From Halosimplex halophilum (GTDB taxonomy: Archaea; Halobacteriota; Halobacteria; Halobacteriales; Haloarculaceae), in the NCBI RefSeq assembly GCF_004698125.1, contig NZ_SRHV01000005.1:186001-250000 (forward strand): a stretch of DNA of 64,000 nt, read 5' to 3'. Of the stretch, positions 45,564 to 54,669 are shown piece after piece. The notes beneath the pieces are model-generated. The model was not told the origin of the DNA. It worked only from the letters and a program-made list of their open reading frames with translations, and did not search any database. Both the position numbers and the translations under genes were made by a program. Numbering within the stretch: position 1 is the stretch's first letter; the number at the start of each line of letters is the position of its first letter.

Positions 45564-46373
45564 ATGACGGACGGGTCGGGCCGCGACGAGGGCGAATTCG
45601 AGAACGGTGGCCGGTCCGGCGGGGGCGACGGAGAAGCCAGCGGCGACGGCGGCGACGGCGAGGGCTCCGTCGTTCTACGCGGGACCGGCATCGAGAAGTC
45701 CTACGACTCGCGGCTCCCGTGGGGGCGCAGTGTGGAGGTGCTCGACGGCGTCGACGTCGAGATCCGCGCGGGCGAGATCGTGGGGATCGTCGGCGCCAAC
45801 GGGTCGGGGAAGTCGACGCTGATGCAGATACTCGTGGGGGCGCTCGACGCCGACGCGGGGTCGGTCGACCGCTCCGGCCGCGTCGGCTGGTGTCCCCAGG
45901 AGTCGCTGCTGTACGACCGGCTGACCGTCGCGGAGACGTTCGACCTGTTCGGCGCCGCGTACGGCCTGGCCGACGAGGAGATAGCCGACGCGCGCGACCG
46001 GCTCGCCGACCGCCTCGACTTCGAGCAGTTCCTCGACTATCAGGTCCGGAACCTCAGTGGCGGCAACCGCCAGAAGGTCAACCTCGCCGTCGCGCTGCTG
46101 CACGACCCCGACGTGCTCCTGCTCGACGAACCGTACACCGGCTTCGACTGGGAGACCTACCTCGCGTTCTGGGAGCTCACCGAGGAACTGACCGACGGCG
46201 GGACCGCCATCGCCGTCATCTCCCACTTCGTCAGCGAGCGCGAGCGCTTCGACCGGATCTACGAACTTCGGGACGGCGACCTCGTCGAGACCGACGCAGA
46301 GAGCGGCCGCGCCGCGGCTGACCGCGACGGAGGCGGCGAGGGACCCGTCGCCGATCCGACGGAGGTAGCGTAG
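45564..46373 (+). CDS. ABC transporter ATP-binding protein (regulated exporter)
   Basis: ATPase of a GbsR-controlled exporter, about 269 residues from the ATG at 45564 (45513 is an alternative start but falls within the operator). A Gly/Asp/Glu-rich N terminus of about 35 residues precedes the domain. Walker A GANGSGKST, Q-loop GWCPQES, signature NLSGGNRQKV and Walker B VLLLDEPYTGFDW; the H-loop is VISHFVSE. Followed without a gap by two permease genes. The substrate is unknown. Confidence 0.9.
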   Translation: MTDGSGRDEGEFENGGRSGGGDGEASGDGGDGEGSVVLRGTGIEKSYDSRLPWGRSVEVLDGVDVEIRAGEIVGIVGANGSGKSTLMQILVGALDADAGSVDRSGRVGWCPQESLLYDRLTVAETFDLFGAAYGLADEEIADARDRLADRLDFEQFLDYQVRNLSGGNRQKVNLAVALLHDPDVLLLDEPYTGFDWETYLAFWELTEELTDGGTAIAVISHFVSERERFDRIYELRDGDLVETDAESGRAAADRDGGGEGPVADPTEVA

Positions 46374-47165
46374 ATGAGCGGGGGCGCGAACGCCGCCGGC
46401 GACCGGGTGGCCGGCGACCCCGCCGGCGGCCGCACCCGCCGCGACCGGCTGACGACCGGCCTGCTCGCGCACGTCCGCGAGTTCCTCCGGGAACCCGTCC
46501 ACGTCGTCCTGCTGGTCGCGCTCCCGCCGCTGGTCGTCGAGGGCTACGGCCGCGCGATGGCCTCGTTCCCGGAGTTCCCCTACATGACGGCGGTCCCGGC
46601 GACGCTCGGCCGGGTCAACGGCGCCGTCTTCGCCGCCGCCTTCCTCGCGGGCCTGATCGGCCTCTTCCAGGTCGTCAGCGCCGTGCAGGCCGACGGCCGC
46701 CTCGCGGTCTGTGGCTTCTCCCGGGCCGAGATCTTCGTCTCCCGGCTGGGGACCGTCCTCGCGGTGAGCGTCGGCTCGGCGGCCGTCACGTTCGGCGCGC
46801 TGTGGTGGCGCGTCGACGTGGCCGCCCCCGCGGCCGCCTTCGGGGCGCTGGCGCTCGCGGCGCTGACCTACGGCCTCATCGGCGTGCTCGTCGGGACCGT
46901 CCTCCCGCGCGAACTGGAGGGGTCGCTCGTGCTCGTGTTCGTCGCCGACTTCGACGACTTTCTCGCCAGCGGGATCGTCGACGTCGACTCCCCGGTCGTG
47001 AACTTCCTCCCGCTGCACTATCCCCACGCCCTCTTCCGGTCGGCCGTGCTGGAGGGATCGGTCCCGACCGACGACGTGCTGGCGGGGCTGGCGTACCTCG
47101 CGGTCCTGTTCGCGCTCGTCCTCGGCGCGTACGTCCGCGTCGCGAACGGGGGTGAGGGCGCGTGA
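46374..47165 (+). CDS. ABC-2 type permease, first of two
   Basis: 263 residues, six hydrophobic segments. The N-terminal cytosolic stretch is polar; MTAVPATLGRVNGAVFAAAFLAGL opens the membrane part. The cytoplasmic loop ADGRLAVCGFSRAEIFVSR corresponds to the coupling region of ABC-2 permeases. Starts on the base after the ATPase stop and overlaps the second permease start. A heterodimeric permease with the next product is likely. Confidence 0.85.
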   Translation: MSGGANAAGDRVAGDPAGGRTRRDRLTTGLLAHVREFLREPVHVVLLVALPPLVVEGYGRAMASFPEFPYMTAVPATLGRVNGAVFAAAFLAGLIGLFQVVSAVQADGRLAVCGFSRAEIFVSRLGTVLAVSVGSAAVTFGALWWRVDVAAPAAAFGALALAALTYGLIGVLVGTVLPRELEGSLVLVFVADFDDFLASGIVDVDSPVVNFLPLHYPHALFRSAVLEGSVPTDDVLAGLAYLAVLFALVLGAYVRVANGGEGA

Positions 47166-47941
47166 GCGTCGACGGCGCCCCCGGGTCGCCGGCCGGTTCC
47201 GGGAGCCGCCGCTCGACGGCGCTGGCCGCCTTCGCGAGCGGCGTCCGCGAGTACGCCCGCACGCCCGTCCTGCTGGCCCTGTTCGTCTTCCTCCCCGCCT
47301 ACCTGATCGGCGCGTTCACCCGGCTGGTGCCCGCGACGACCGCGCCGCTGGACGTGCCGGGCGGCGGGACGCAGACGGTCGAGTTGGCGAGCGTCTATGC
47401 GGTGTTCATGGTCCCGCTCGTCGGCGCGCTCGTCGGCGCGCTGGCGGGCGTGTTCCTGATGCAGACGGCCCGCGACGCCGACGCCCGCCTCGTCGTCGCC
47501 GGCGCCAGTCCCGCGTCGGTTCTGCTCGCCCGCTTCGGCCTGCTGGCCGTCGTCGGGACCGTCGTCGCCGCCGTCTCCGCGGGGACGGCCGCGACCGTCT
47601 TCGTCCCCGAACGGCCGATCGTCCTCGCCGGCGCGACCCTGCTGGCCGCCCTCGTCTACGGCCTGCTCGGCGTGCTCGCCGGCCTCGTCGTCGACCGGCT
47701 GGCCGGCGTCTACCTCGCGCTGTTCGGCACGATGCTCGATATCTTCCTCGTCCAGAACCCGCTGGCGGACCCGCCCGAGTACGCGGCCCTCCTCCCCGGC
47801 CACGCGCCCGTCGAACTCGCCGTCGACGCCGGCTTCTCCGCCGACGTGGCGCTCTCGGTCGCCGGCGAGGGGCTCGCCTACCTGCTCGTCGTCGGCACTG
47901 TGACGGCCATCGCGCTGTACGGCTCGATGCGCGTCTCGTAG
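47162..47941 (+). CDS. ABC-2 type permease, second of two
   Basis: 259 residues, six hydrophobic segments, similar in layout to the previous permease. The loop TARDADARLVVAGASPASVLLAR matches the other's ADGRLAVCGFSRAEIFVSR, so the pair probably arose by duplication. GTG start overlapping the preceding stop (GTGA), last gene of the operon. Confidence 0.85.
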   Translation: MSVDGAPGSPAGSGSRRSTALAAFASGVREYARTPVLLALFVFLPAYLIGAFTRLVPATTAPLDVPGGGTQTVELASVYAVFMVPLVGALVGALAGVFLMQTARDADARLVVAGASPASVLLARFGLLAVVGTVVAAVSAGTAATVFVPERPIVLAGATLLAALVYGLLGVLAGLVVDRLAGVYLALFGTMLDIFLVQNPLADPPEYAALLPGHAPVELAVDAGFSADVALSVAGEGLAYLLVVGTVTAIALYGSMRVS

Positions 47942-48000
47942 CGCATTGCGGTCCGGCGGGCGCCCGAACGCTTACCACCGACAGCGCCGCAACTGGGACC

Positions 48001-49590
48001 ATGACAGCGGCCGCGGACCTGGTGCTCACGAACGCGGAGATACACACGCTGACCGACCCCGACGAGACGGCCGAGGCCCTCGCGGTTCGGGACGGCCGGA
48101 TCGTCGCCGTCGGGTCGGCCTTCGACGTGGACCACCTCGCGGGCGTCGAGACGACAGTCCGCGACTGCGGGGGACGGGTCGTCCTCCCGGGGTTCGTCGA
48201 CGCCCACACGCACCTGCCGATGGTCGGGCGGCGGCTGGTCAACGCCGACCTCTCGGCGGCCGACTCGCCCGCTGAGGCCGTCGACCTCCTCGCGGCCCGC
48301 GCGGCCGAACTCGCCGCCGCGGACGGCCCCGACCGCGAGTGGGTGCTGGGCTTCGGCTACGACGAGAGCGCGTGGGACGACGACCGGTATCTCACCGCCG
48401 CCGACCTCGATGGGGTGGACACGGACCGGCCGGTCGCTGCCGTCCGCGAGGACATGCACCTCGCGTCGCTCGACTCGACGGCCCTCGACCGCCTGCGCGG
48501 GGAGATGCCCGATTCGGACGTGCACACACGAGCGGGCGAACCGACGGGGGTCGTCGTCGAGGGCGCCCTCGACGAACTCTGGGCCGCTATCGAACCCGAC
48601 CGGCCCGCGATGCGGCGGGCGGTCCACGCCGCCACCGAACGGGCGACCGAACTGGGCGTCGTCGGCGTCCACGACATGGTCCGCCGGTCGGAAGCACCCG
48701 CCGTCTACCGCGAGCTCGACCGGGTTGGCGAACTGCCGATCCGGGTCCGGCTCAACTACTGGAGCGACCACCTCGACGCGGTCGAGGAGCTCGGCCTCCG
48801 GACCAACCACGGGAGCGACCGCGTTCGCGCGGGTGCGATCAAGACCTACACCGACGGCTCCATCGGCGGCCGCACCGCGAAGCTCTCCCAGCCGTACGCC
48901 GATAGCGAGCGCGCGGACGGCGACTCGGGAGAAACCGGCGAGAGTACTCGCGGCCAGTGGGTCGTCGACCCGGCGGAGCTCCGCGATATCGTCGCCCGCG
49001 CGACGGCGGCGGACCTGCAGGTGGCCGTCCACGCCATCGGCGACGAGGCGGTCCGCGAGACGCTGGACGTCCTCGAATCCGCCGACGGCGCCCGCCACCG
49101 GATCGAACACGCCGAGGTGCTGACCGACGACCTGGTCGACCGGCTCGCTGCGAGCGATGTCGTCGCGTCGATGCAGCCGAACTTCCTGAAGTGGGCCCGC
49201 GAGGGCGGGCTGTACGCCGAGCGACTCGGCGACGAGCGGCGGCTGGCCTCGAACCGCTTCGGCGACCTGCTCGACGCGGGCGCGAACCTGGCGTTCGGGA
49301 GCGACTGCATGCCGCTGGACCCGCTGTTCGGCGTCGAACAGGCCGTCACGGCGCCCGACGACCGCCAGCGACTCTCGGTCACCGAGGCGCTGCGGGCGTA
49401 CACGAGCGGCGCGACCTACGCGGGCTTCGACGAGGACCGCCTCGGCACCGTCGAACAGGGCAAACTCGCCGATCTGGTCGTCCTCGACCGGTCGCCGTGG
49501 GCCGTCGACCCCGACGAGGTCGCCGACATCGACGTGCGGACGACGGTGGTCGGCGGCGAGGTCGTCTTCGACCGGGACGCCGCCAGGTGA
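48001..49590 (+). CDS. Amidohydrolase, YtcJ-like
   Basis: 529 residues, metal-dependent hydrolase of the amidohydrolase_3 group. First metal motif VDAHTHLPM (about 63-71), GAIKTYTDGSIGGRTAKLS with the conserved Lys region, AVHAIGDEAVR and HRIEHAEVL with later His ligands, and FGSDCMPLDPL with the final Asp. It probably hydrolyses amides or cyclic amides or acts as an N-substituted formamide deformylase; the substrate is unknown. No signal peptide. Separate promoter, 60 bases after the permease operon. Confidence 0.9.
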   Translation: MTAAADLVLTNAEIHTLTDPDETAEALAVRDGRIVAVGSAFDVDHLAGVETTVRDCGGRVVLPGFVDAHTHLPMVGRRLVNADLSAADSPAEAVDLLAARAAELAAADGPDREWVLGFGYDESAWDDDRYLTAADLDGVDTDRPVAAVREDMHLASLDSTALDRLRGEMPDSDVHTRAGEPTGVVVEGALDELWAAIEPDRPAMRRAVHAATERATELGVVGVHDMVRRSEAPAVYRELDRVGELPIRVRLNYWSDHLDAVEELGLRTNHGSDRVRAGAIKTYTDGSIGGRTAKLSQPYADSERADGDSGETGESTRGQWVVDPAELRDIVARATAADLQVAVHAIGDEAVRETLDVLESADGARHRIEHAEVLTDDLVDRLAASDVVASMQPNFLKWAREGGLYAERLGDERRLASNRFGDLLDAGANLAFGSDCMPLDPLFGVEQAVTAPDDRQRLSVTEALRAYTSGATYAGFDEDRLGTVEQGKLADLVVLDRSPWAVDPDEVADIDVRTTVVGGEVVFDRDAAR

Positions 49591-49675
49591 GCCGTCGTCC
49601 GGCGGGAACCGGCGGACAGTTCGGCGGTTCCGGAACCCAAAGGTAGAGGGACGGGCGGTCCCTGCGAACGCCCAC

Positions 49676-51142
49676 ATGGCCGTCCGCCAACGGGTCCGGG
49701 ACGCCCTCTTCCTCTTCCCGGCGCTGCTGGACCGGCTCGGGGTCGCCGACCGCGAGAAGTCCGGCGAGGCGTTCGACCTGGCGCTGCCGGTGATGGTCAC
49801 CGGGGCGCTGCGGGTGCTGTTGCGCGTCGCCGACTTCCTGATGGTCGGGATCGCGCTGGGCGACGCCGCCATCGCCGGCCTGGAACTGGGCTTCCAGTAC
49901 TACTTCATCGGCTTCGGCCTCTCGCTGGCGGTCTCCTCGGGGACGATCAGCGTCGTCTCGCGGCTGCAGGGCGCCGACCAGCCCGACCGGGCGGACCTGG
50001 CGGTCAAGCAGTCGCTGTGGCTGGCGCTCGCGATATCGCTGCCGCTGACGGCCGTCGCGTGGGTGTACGCCGAGCCGCTGGTCGGGCTGTTGACGAGCGA
50101 CGCCGCCGCCGTCGACTACGGGGCGACGTACCTGTCGATCGTGATGCTGTCGATGGCGCCGCGGTTCTGGTCGATGGTCGCCTCGCGGGCGCTGGCCGGT
50201 AGCGCCGACACGCGGACGCCGATGTACGTCCGGCTGACGACGCTGCCGACGAACGTCGTCCTCAACGCCGCGCTCATCTTCGGCCTCGGACCGGCGCCGG
50301 AGCTGGGCATCGCCGGCGCGGCTATCGGGACGGCCGCCGCCAACACGCTCGCGGCCGCGGTCTTCCTCGCGCTGCTGGTCTCGGGCGACTACGCCGTCGC
50401 GCTCCCGCTCGGCGGCCGACAGCTCGACCTCGGGCTCGGCAAGGAGATCCTCCGCGTCGGAGTCCCGCTCTCCGGGATGCGCCTGCTGCAGACGTTCGGG
50501 CGGTTTCCGTTCCTGTTCATCCTCGGCCAGCTGGGCGTCGGCGCGGTCGCCGCCTACGCCATCGGGCGCCGCGTCATGTTGCTGGCGCTGATGCCCGCGT
50601 GGGGCTACTCGACGGCGGCGTCGACGCTCGTCGGCCAGTACGTCGGCTCGGGCGACGACGACGAGGCCACCGAGTACGGCTGGCAGACGCTGCGGATCGC
50701 GCTGGCCACCCAGCTGCTCGTCGCCGCGGTCCTCGTCGCCGCGGCCCGCCCGATCGCCCTCGCCTTCGGCACCGACGAGGTCGACCTGACGGTGCAGTTC
50801 ATCCGGGTGTTCGGCCTCGCGGTCGCCGGGTTCTCCGTCTCCCGGACGATGCGCGGCAGCCTCCGCGGCGCCGGCGACACGCGCTGGCCGCTCTACGGCA
50901 CGATACTCGGCACCTACGTCGTCCGGCTCCCGATCGCGTCGCTCGCGCTGCCCGCCGGGTTCGCCGTCACCGTCCTCGGGGTGTCGGTCCCGCTGGGGGC
51001 GAGCATGGGGTACACGGCCGTCTTCGCGGCCATCGTCGCGGACTTCTACGTGAAGGCGGCGGTCAACACCGGTCGCTTCCGGTCGGGCAAGTGGCGCGAC
51101 GTGGCCCGCGCCTCCGGCGTCGGCGCCGGCGCCGACGACTGA
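49676..51142 (+). CDS. MATE-family efflux transporter
   Basis: 488 residues, twelve hydrophobic segments in two homologous halves, NorM/DinF-type cation- or proton-coupled drug/metabolite exporter. Typical segments: FDLALPVMVTGALRVLLRVADFLMVG in helix 1, LAVSSGTISVVSRLQGA, and in the second half GVPLSGMRLLQTFGRFPFLF and ASTLVGQYVGSGD. Homologue substrates range from dyes and drugs to flavonoids. Ends two bases short of the convergent secreted-protein gene. Confidence 0.93.
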   Translation: MAVRQRVRDALFLFPALLDRLGVADREKSGEAFDLALPVMVTGALRVLLRVADFLMVGIALGDAAIAGLELGFQYYFIGFGLSLAVSSGTISVVSRLQGADQPDRADLAVKQSLWLALAISLPLTAVAWVYAEPLVGLLTSDAAAVDYGATYLSIVMLSMAPRFWSMVASRALAGSADTRTPMYVRLTTLPTNVVLNAALIFGLGPAPELGIAGAAIGTAAANTLAAAVFLALLVSGDYAVALPLGGRQLDLGLGKEILRVGVPLSGMRLLQTFGRFPFLFILGQLGVGAVAAYAIGRRVMLLALMPAWGYSTAASTLVGQYVGSGDDDEATEYGWQTLRIALATQLLVAAVLVAAARPIALAFGTDEVDLTVQFIRVFGLAVAGFSVSRTMRGSLRGAGDTRWPLYGTILGTYVVRLPIASLALPAGFAVTVLGVSVPLGASMGYTAVFAAIVADFYVKAAVNTGRFRSGKWRDVARASGVGAGADD

Positions 51143-52681
51143 TCAGTCGTCGCAGTAGCGTTCGTACAGCGCCGTCCCGCTCAGCGCCGCCAGGGCCGCA
51201 CCGACGCCGAAGCCGGGTCCGTCGCCCGAGGTTGTCCCCGTCGGGTCCGTCCCCGACGACGCCCCGTCGTCCGCGGGTTCGGGCGTCGCGGTCGGCGTGG
51301 GCGAGGGCATCGCTGTGGGTGTCGGCGACGGTGTCGCGGTCGGGGTGGCTGTCGCCGTCGGCGAGGCCGTCGCGGTCGCCGACGGGGTGTCGGTTTCGGG
51401 CCCCGTCGCCGTGACCCGCGGGGCGTCCTCGCCGCCGAGTTTGACGAGCCACGCCTCGCTCCGGGGGTCGGCGCTCCGGGACTGGTACTGCGTGACCCCC
51501 GCGAGTGCGACCCCGCCGTCGCCCGTCGCGATCAGGTCGCGGACGTTGTTGACCGCGCCGACCGAGACCGTCCGGCTCCAGTTCCCGTCCAGCCCCTCGT
51601 CGAGTTCGCCGACCACGCCGACCGCCGCCTGGCTGGTCGCGGACTCGCTGCCCTGGCCCGCGACGACGATCCCCCCGTCGGTCGTCGCGAGCGCGGTGAA
51701 CAGCGTCACGGGCCGGGGCGACAGCCGGCGGGTCGCCCGCCCCTCGCCGCTCCCGTCGACCGAGAGCACCCAGCCGTCTACCGTCTCGAAGCCGCTGTCC
51801 GCCGCGTAGCCGGCCGCGACGTAGCCGTCGCCGTCGGCCACCAGATCGACCAGCTGGTTCTGCGCGAGCGCGTCGCCGTCGGCCGGCGCGGTGAACTCCT
51901 CGCGCCACTGGACCTCGTCGTCGGCGTCCGCGCGGAACAGGACCGACCGGACCGACGCCCCGCCGCCCGACGACGACTGGACGACGGCCGTCCCCACGTA
52001 CCCGTCGCCGTCGGGGACGACGCGCAGGATCTCGGACTGCCGGTCGGTGAACAGCCGCGTCCGCGACCGCTCCTCGCCGTCGGCCCCGACCCTGAGGACG
52101 AGCCCGCTCGCCGAGCGGTTCCGGACGCTCGCGCCGGCGACCAGGTAGCCGTCGCCGGTAGCGATCGCGTCGCGCGCGAGCAGGCGCCCGTCCGACTCGC
52201 CGTCGGTGTCCACCTCGTAGGTCTCCCACCACTGTATCTCCCCCCCGGGACCCGTCCGGACGAGCGAGCCCGTGCCGGACTGGACGTGGAAGCCGACCAG
52301 CGCGTAGCCCTCGCCGTCGACCGCGGGGAGGTGCGTCTGGAACTGCGGCGGCCGGCGGTCCTCGCTCTCGACCGTCGCCATCCACTCGCCCTCTCCGCTC
52401 GTCGCGTCCGTGCCGAACAGCCACCCCGGGATCCCCGACGCCTGGCCCCCCGACTGGCCAAGGACGACGTACCGGTCGCCGTCCTCGACCACCGAGGTCG
52501 CGGCGTTGTACGTGGCGTCGGAGTACGTCCGGTTCCAGCGGAGCGGTAACTCGTCGGCGCCGCTGTCGGAACCGTCCGCACCGTCGCGGCGCGACGCGCC
52601 CGCGGTCCCCCCGAGGGCGACGCCGGCGGCCGCCAGCCCGGCGCCGGTCAGCACCCGTCGTCTCGACAGATCTTCTGTCAT
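51143..52681 (-). CDS. Secreted beta-propeller-like protein, Tat signal and PGF-CTERM anchor (copy 1)
   Basis: 512 residues. Tat signal RRRVLTGAG (7-15) with a hydrophobic h-region; no lipobox Cys. The body is a run of WD/kelch-like strand units of the form 'GDGYVVAG...' (for example ATGDGYLVAGASV, PDGDGYVGTAVVQ, TDGGIVVAGQGS), read as a beta propeller. A Thr/Pro/Ala-rich cell-wall linker follows, then the C-terminal sorting signal GPGFGVGAALAAL with a hydrophobic helix and a polar end (YERYCDD). Archaeosortase A would cleave and lipid-anchor it. Paralogous with the protein at 52925. Function unknown, perhaps surface binding. Confidence 0.85.
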   Translation of the reverse strand: MTEDLSRRRVLTGAGLAAAGVALGGTAGASRRDGADGSDSGADELPLRWNRTYSDATYNAATSVVEDGDRYVVLGQSGGQASGIPGWLFGTDATSGEGEWMATVESEDRRPPQFQTHLPAVDGEGYALVGFHVQSGTGSLVRTGPGGEIQWWETYEVDTDGESDGRLLARDAIATGDGYLVAGASVRNRSASGLVLRVGADGEERSRTRLFTDRQSEILRVVPDGDGYVGTAVVQSSSGGGASVRSVLFRADADDEVQWREEFTAPADGDALAQNQLVDLVADGDGYVAAGYAADSGFETVDGWVLSVDGSGEGRATRRLSPRPVTLFTALATTDGGIVVAGQGSESATSQAAVGVVGELDEGLDGNWSRTVSVGAVNNVRDLIATGDGGVALAGVTQYQSRSADPRSEAWLVKLGGEDAPRVTATGPETDTPSATATASPTATATPTATPSPTPTAMPSPTPTATPEPADDGASSGTDPTGTTSGDGPGFGVGAALAALSGTALYERYCDD

Positions 52682-52808
52682 ACGGTCGTCAGTCGCGGCG
52701 GCCCCGCCATAAATCGCCTCATTCGGCGGCGGGGACGGTCGGTCCGGGCGGGGCCGGTCCGAGCGGACAAACGGGGGCTTTAGGTCACTGGCCGCGGAAT
52801 CGCCGCCC

Positions 52809-52895
52809 ATGAGCTACGCGACGAAGTTCACGCTCGGGACGATCAGCATCGCCGCACTGCTCGCGCTCGCGCTCGTCGTCGTCTTCCTGTCGTAG
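52809..52895 (+). CDS. 28-residue membrane microprotein
   Basis: A short + strand ORF between two secreted-protein genes. It reads MSYATKFTLGTISIAALLAL then ALVVVFLS: six polar residues, one hydrophobic helix, stop at 52893. A TATA-like CTTTAGG at about 52777 lies at the right distance for a leaderless transcript beginning at the ATG. Third-position G/C is high throughout. No family is known to me. Short membrane peptides of this kind often pair with other membrane proteins. Confidence 0.5.
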   Translation: MSYATKFTLGTISIAALLALALVVVFLS

Positions 52896-52924
52896 GTCGA
52901 GCCCCGCGGGGGGACCGCCGCGGG

Positions 52925-54454
52925 TCACTCCCCGTCGGTCGAGTCCCCCCGTAGCCGGGCCAGCAGCGCGCTCCCGCCCAGCGCCGCCAGCGTCGCGCCG
53001 ACGCCGAAGCCGGGGCCGTCCGCGGACGCCGTGGTCGACTGACCGTCCGGGTCGGCGGTCGCGATCGGCGCCGGGCTGGCGGTCGCCTCGGGCGTCGGCG
53101 TCCCGGTCGGCGTCTCGGTCGGCTCCGCGGTGGGCGAGGGAGTCAGCGTCGGCCAGGGCGTCGACGCCTCCGTCTCCGTGGGCGTCGGCGTCGCGGTCTC
53201 GGCCGGGTCGCCGCCGAGCTTCGCCGCGATCGGATACGACCAGCCGTCCGCGTTGAGGTGGTTACCGACGACCGCGACCCCGCCGTCGTCGGTCGCCGCG
53301 GCGTCGGTGAGCGCCGACGGCTGGTCGAGCGGGTCGACGAGCTCCCACTTCGAGGAGAGCGACGCGTCGACGCCGCGGAGCCAGACGTACCCGACCTCCT
53401 CGTCGCGGACCGGGAACGTCGAGCCCGCGAGGACGAACTCGTCGCCGTGGGGGACGACCGCGACGAACTCGCCGGCGCCGTCCCCGCCGGGGCGACGGAG
53501 TGCGCTGTAGAGTCGGTCGCCCGCGGCGTCGGTCGAGAGCGTCCACGCCCGCCCCTCCGCGTCCTCGTCGGCGGGCGAGACGTACCCCGCGAACAGGTAT
53601 CCGTCGTCCGTCTCGGCCACGTCCTCGATGTAGTGGTATTCGCTCGCGTCGCCGACCGACCGCTGCCGGTAGAGCCGCGACCACTGCGGTTCGCCGTCGG
53701 CGCCGGCCTTCGCCACCCAGCCGTCCTGTCGCTCGGCGTCGCGTTGCGATCCGTCGCGGGCGCCCCCGTAGACGAGATACGACCCGGCGGCCGTCCGCTG
53801 GACGCCCCAGGCGTACGTCGCGTAGAACTCGTCGAGCCGCCGCTGCCAGCGGACCGACCCCTCGGTATCGACAGCGACGAACCACGTGTTCGGGTTGCGC
53901 CACGCCTCGGAGTACCCGACGAACACCGGGCCGCCGTCGACCCCGGGCGCCACGTCGGTGACGCGGAAGTCGTCGAACGGCGGCTCGTAGGTCCGGCGCC
54001 ACTCGATCTCGCCGTCGGCGGTCGTCCTGAGGACCATCGGCTCCGTCGTGGCGTCGAAGCTCCCCTGGTCCTCCGTGTATCGCCCGAGGAAGAAGCGACC
54101 GCCGTCGGCCGCCGGCGCCGACCCCTCAGTCAGGAACTGGCCCTCGACGTAGGCGGTCGTCCCGGTCCGGTCCGTGCCGCGGACCGCGTCGACCCCGTAC
54201 TGCCAGGGGTCCGTGTCGTCAGAGTCGTCCCCGGAGAACCCCCCGACGCGAACGCGACCGCCGCCCGCTCGCACCGAGACCGGCCTGGTCACGTCGTCGT
54301 CGTTCTCGACGAGCGCCTGCCAGCGGACCGCCGGCGCCCCGTCCTGGTCCCCCCGGGCGGCCGCCGAACGGGTCCCCAGCTTCGCCGCGATACCCCCCGA
54401 CAGCGCGGCGCCCCCTGCCAGCAGGACGCCCCGCCGCGAAACGTCGTCGACCAT
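52925..54454 (-). CDS. Secreted beta-propeller-like protein, Tat signal and PGF-CTERM anchor (copy 2)
   Basis: 509 residues. Tat signal RRGVLLAGG (7-15). The body has propeller-like strand units (VDGGPVFVGYSEAW, ETDDGYLFAGYVSP, TDDGGVAVVGNHL). Then a Thr/Pro/Glu-rich linker and the sorting signal GPGFGVGATLAALGG with a hydrophobic helix and basic/acidic tail. Same plan as the protein at 51143, but the sequences have drifted far, so an old duplication. TATA-like GTTTAAAAC on the minus strand about 28 bases upstream implies a leaderless message starting at 54454. Confidence 0.85.
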   Translation of the reverse strand: MVDDVSRRGVLLAGGAALSGGIAAKLGTRSAAARGDQDGAPAVRWQALVENDDDVTRPVSVRAGGGRVRVGGFSGDDSDDTDPWQYGVDAVRGTDRTGTTAYVEGQFLTEGSAPAADGGRFFLGRYTEDQGSFDATTEPMVLRTTADGEIEWRRTYEPPFDDFRVTDVAPGVDGGPVFVGYSEAWRNPNTWFVAVDTEGSVRWQRRLDEFYATYAWGVQRTAAGSYLVYGGARDGSQRDAERQDGWVAKAGADGEPQWSRLYRQRSVGDASEYHYIEDVAETDDGYLFAGYVSPADEDAEGRAWTLSTDAAGDRLYSALRRPGGDGAGEFVAVVPHGDEFVLAGSTFPVRDEEVGYVWLRGVDASLSSKWELVDPLDQPSALTDAAATDDGGVAVVGNHLNADGWSYPIAAKLGGDPAETATPTPTETEASTPWPTLTPSPTAEPTETPTGTPTPEATASPAPIATADPDGQSTTASADGPGFGVGATLAALGGSALLARLRGDSTDGE

Positions 54455-54588
54455 ACACCCCCGCTTGGCCCCGTCATCTGTTTTAAACGTTCGCGCCCGA
54501 ACCCGGGACACGGGACCGCGGTCGCGGTGGCCGACTCGGCCGGGCGGGAACCGATGGGGTTTACCCCGGACGGCCCCTGCCGACGGAC

Positions 54589-54669
54589 ATGACCACCTCG
54601 CCGAGCGTCGCACCGGTCGCCGACCGGCGCCGCCCGCCGGAGGCCCCGCTCCCGGGAGGGCGTCGCTGA
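54589..54669 (+). CDS. 26-codon upstream ORF coupled to the next gene
   Basis: ATG at 54589, product MTTSPSVAPVADRRRPPEAP then LPGGRR, with its stop overlapping the next start (TGATG at 54667-54671). The TATA-like GGGTTTACC at about 54555-54565 predicts transcription from about 54586, so this ATG would be the first one read. It is either a translated leader peptide or simply the short leader of the following gene. Confidence 0.4.
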   Translation: MTTSPSVAPVADRRRPPEAPLPGGRR

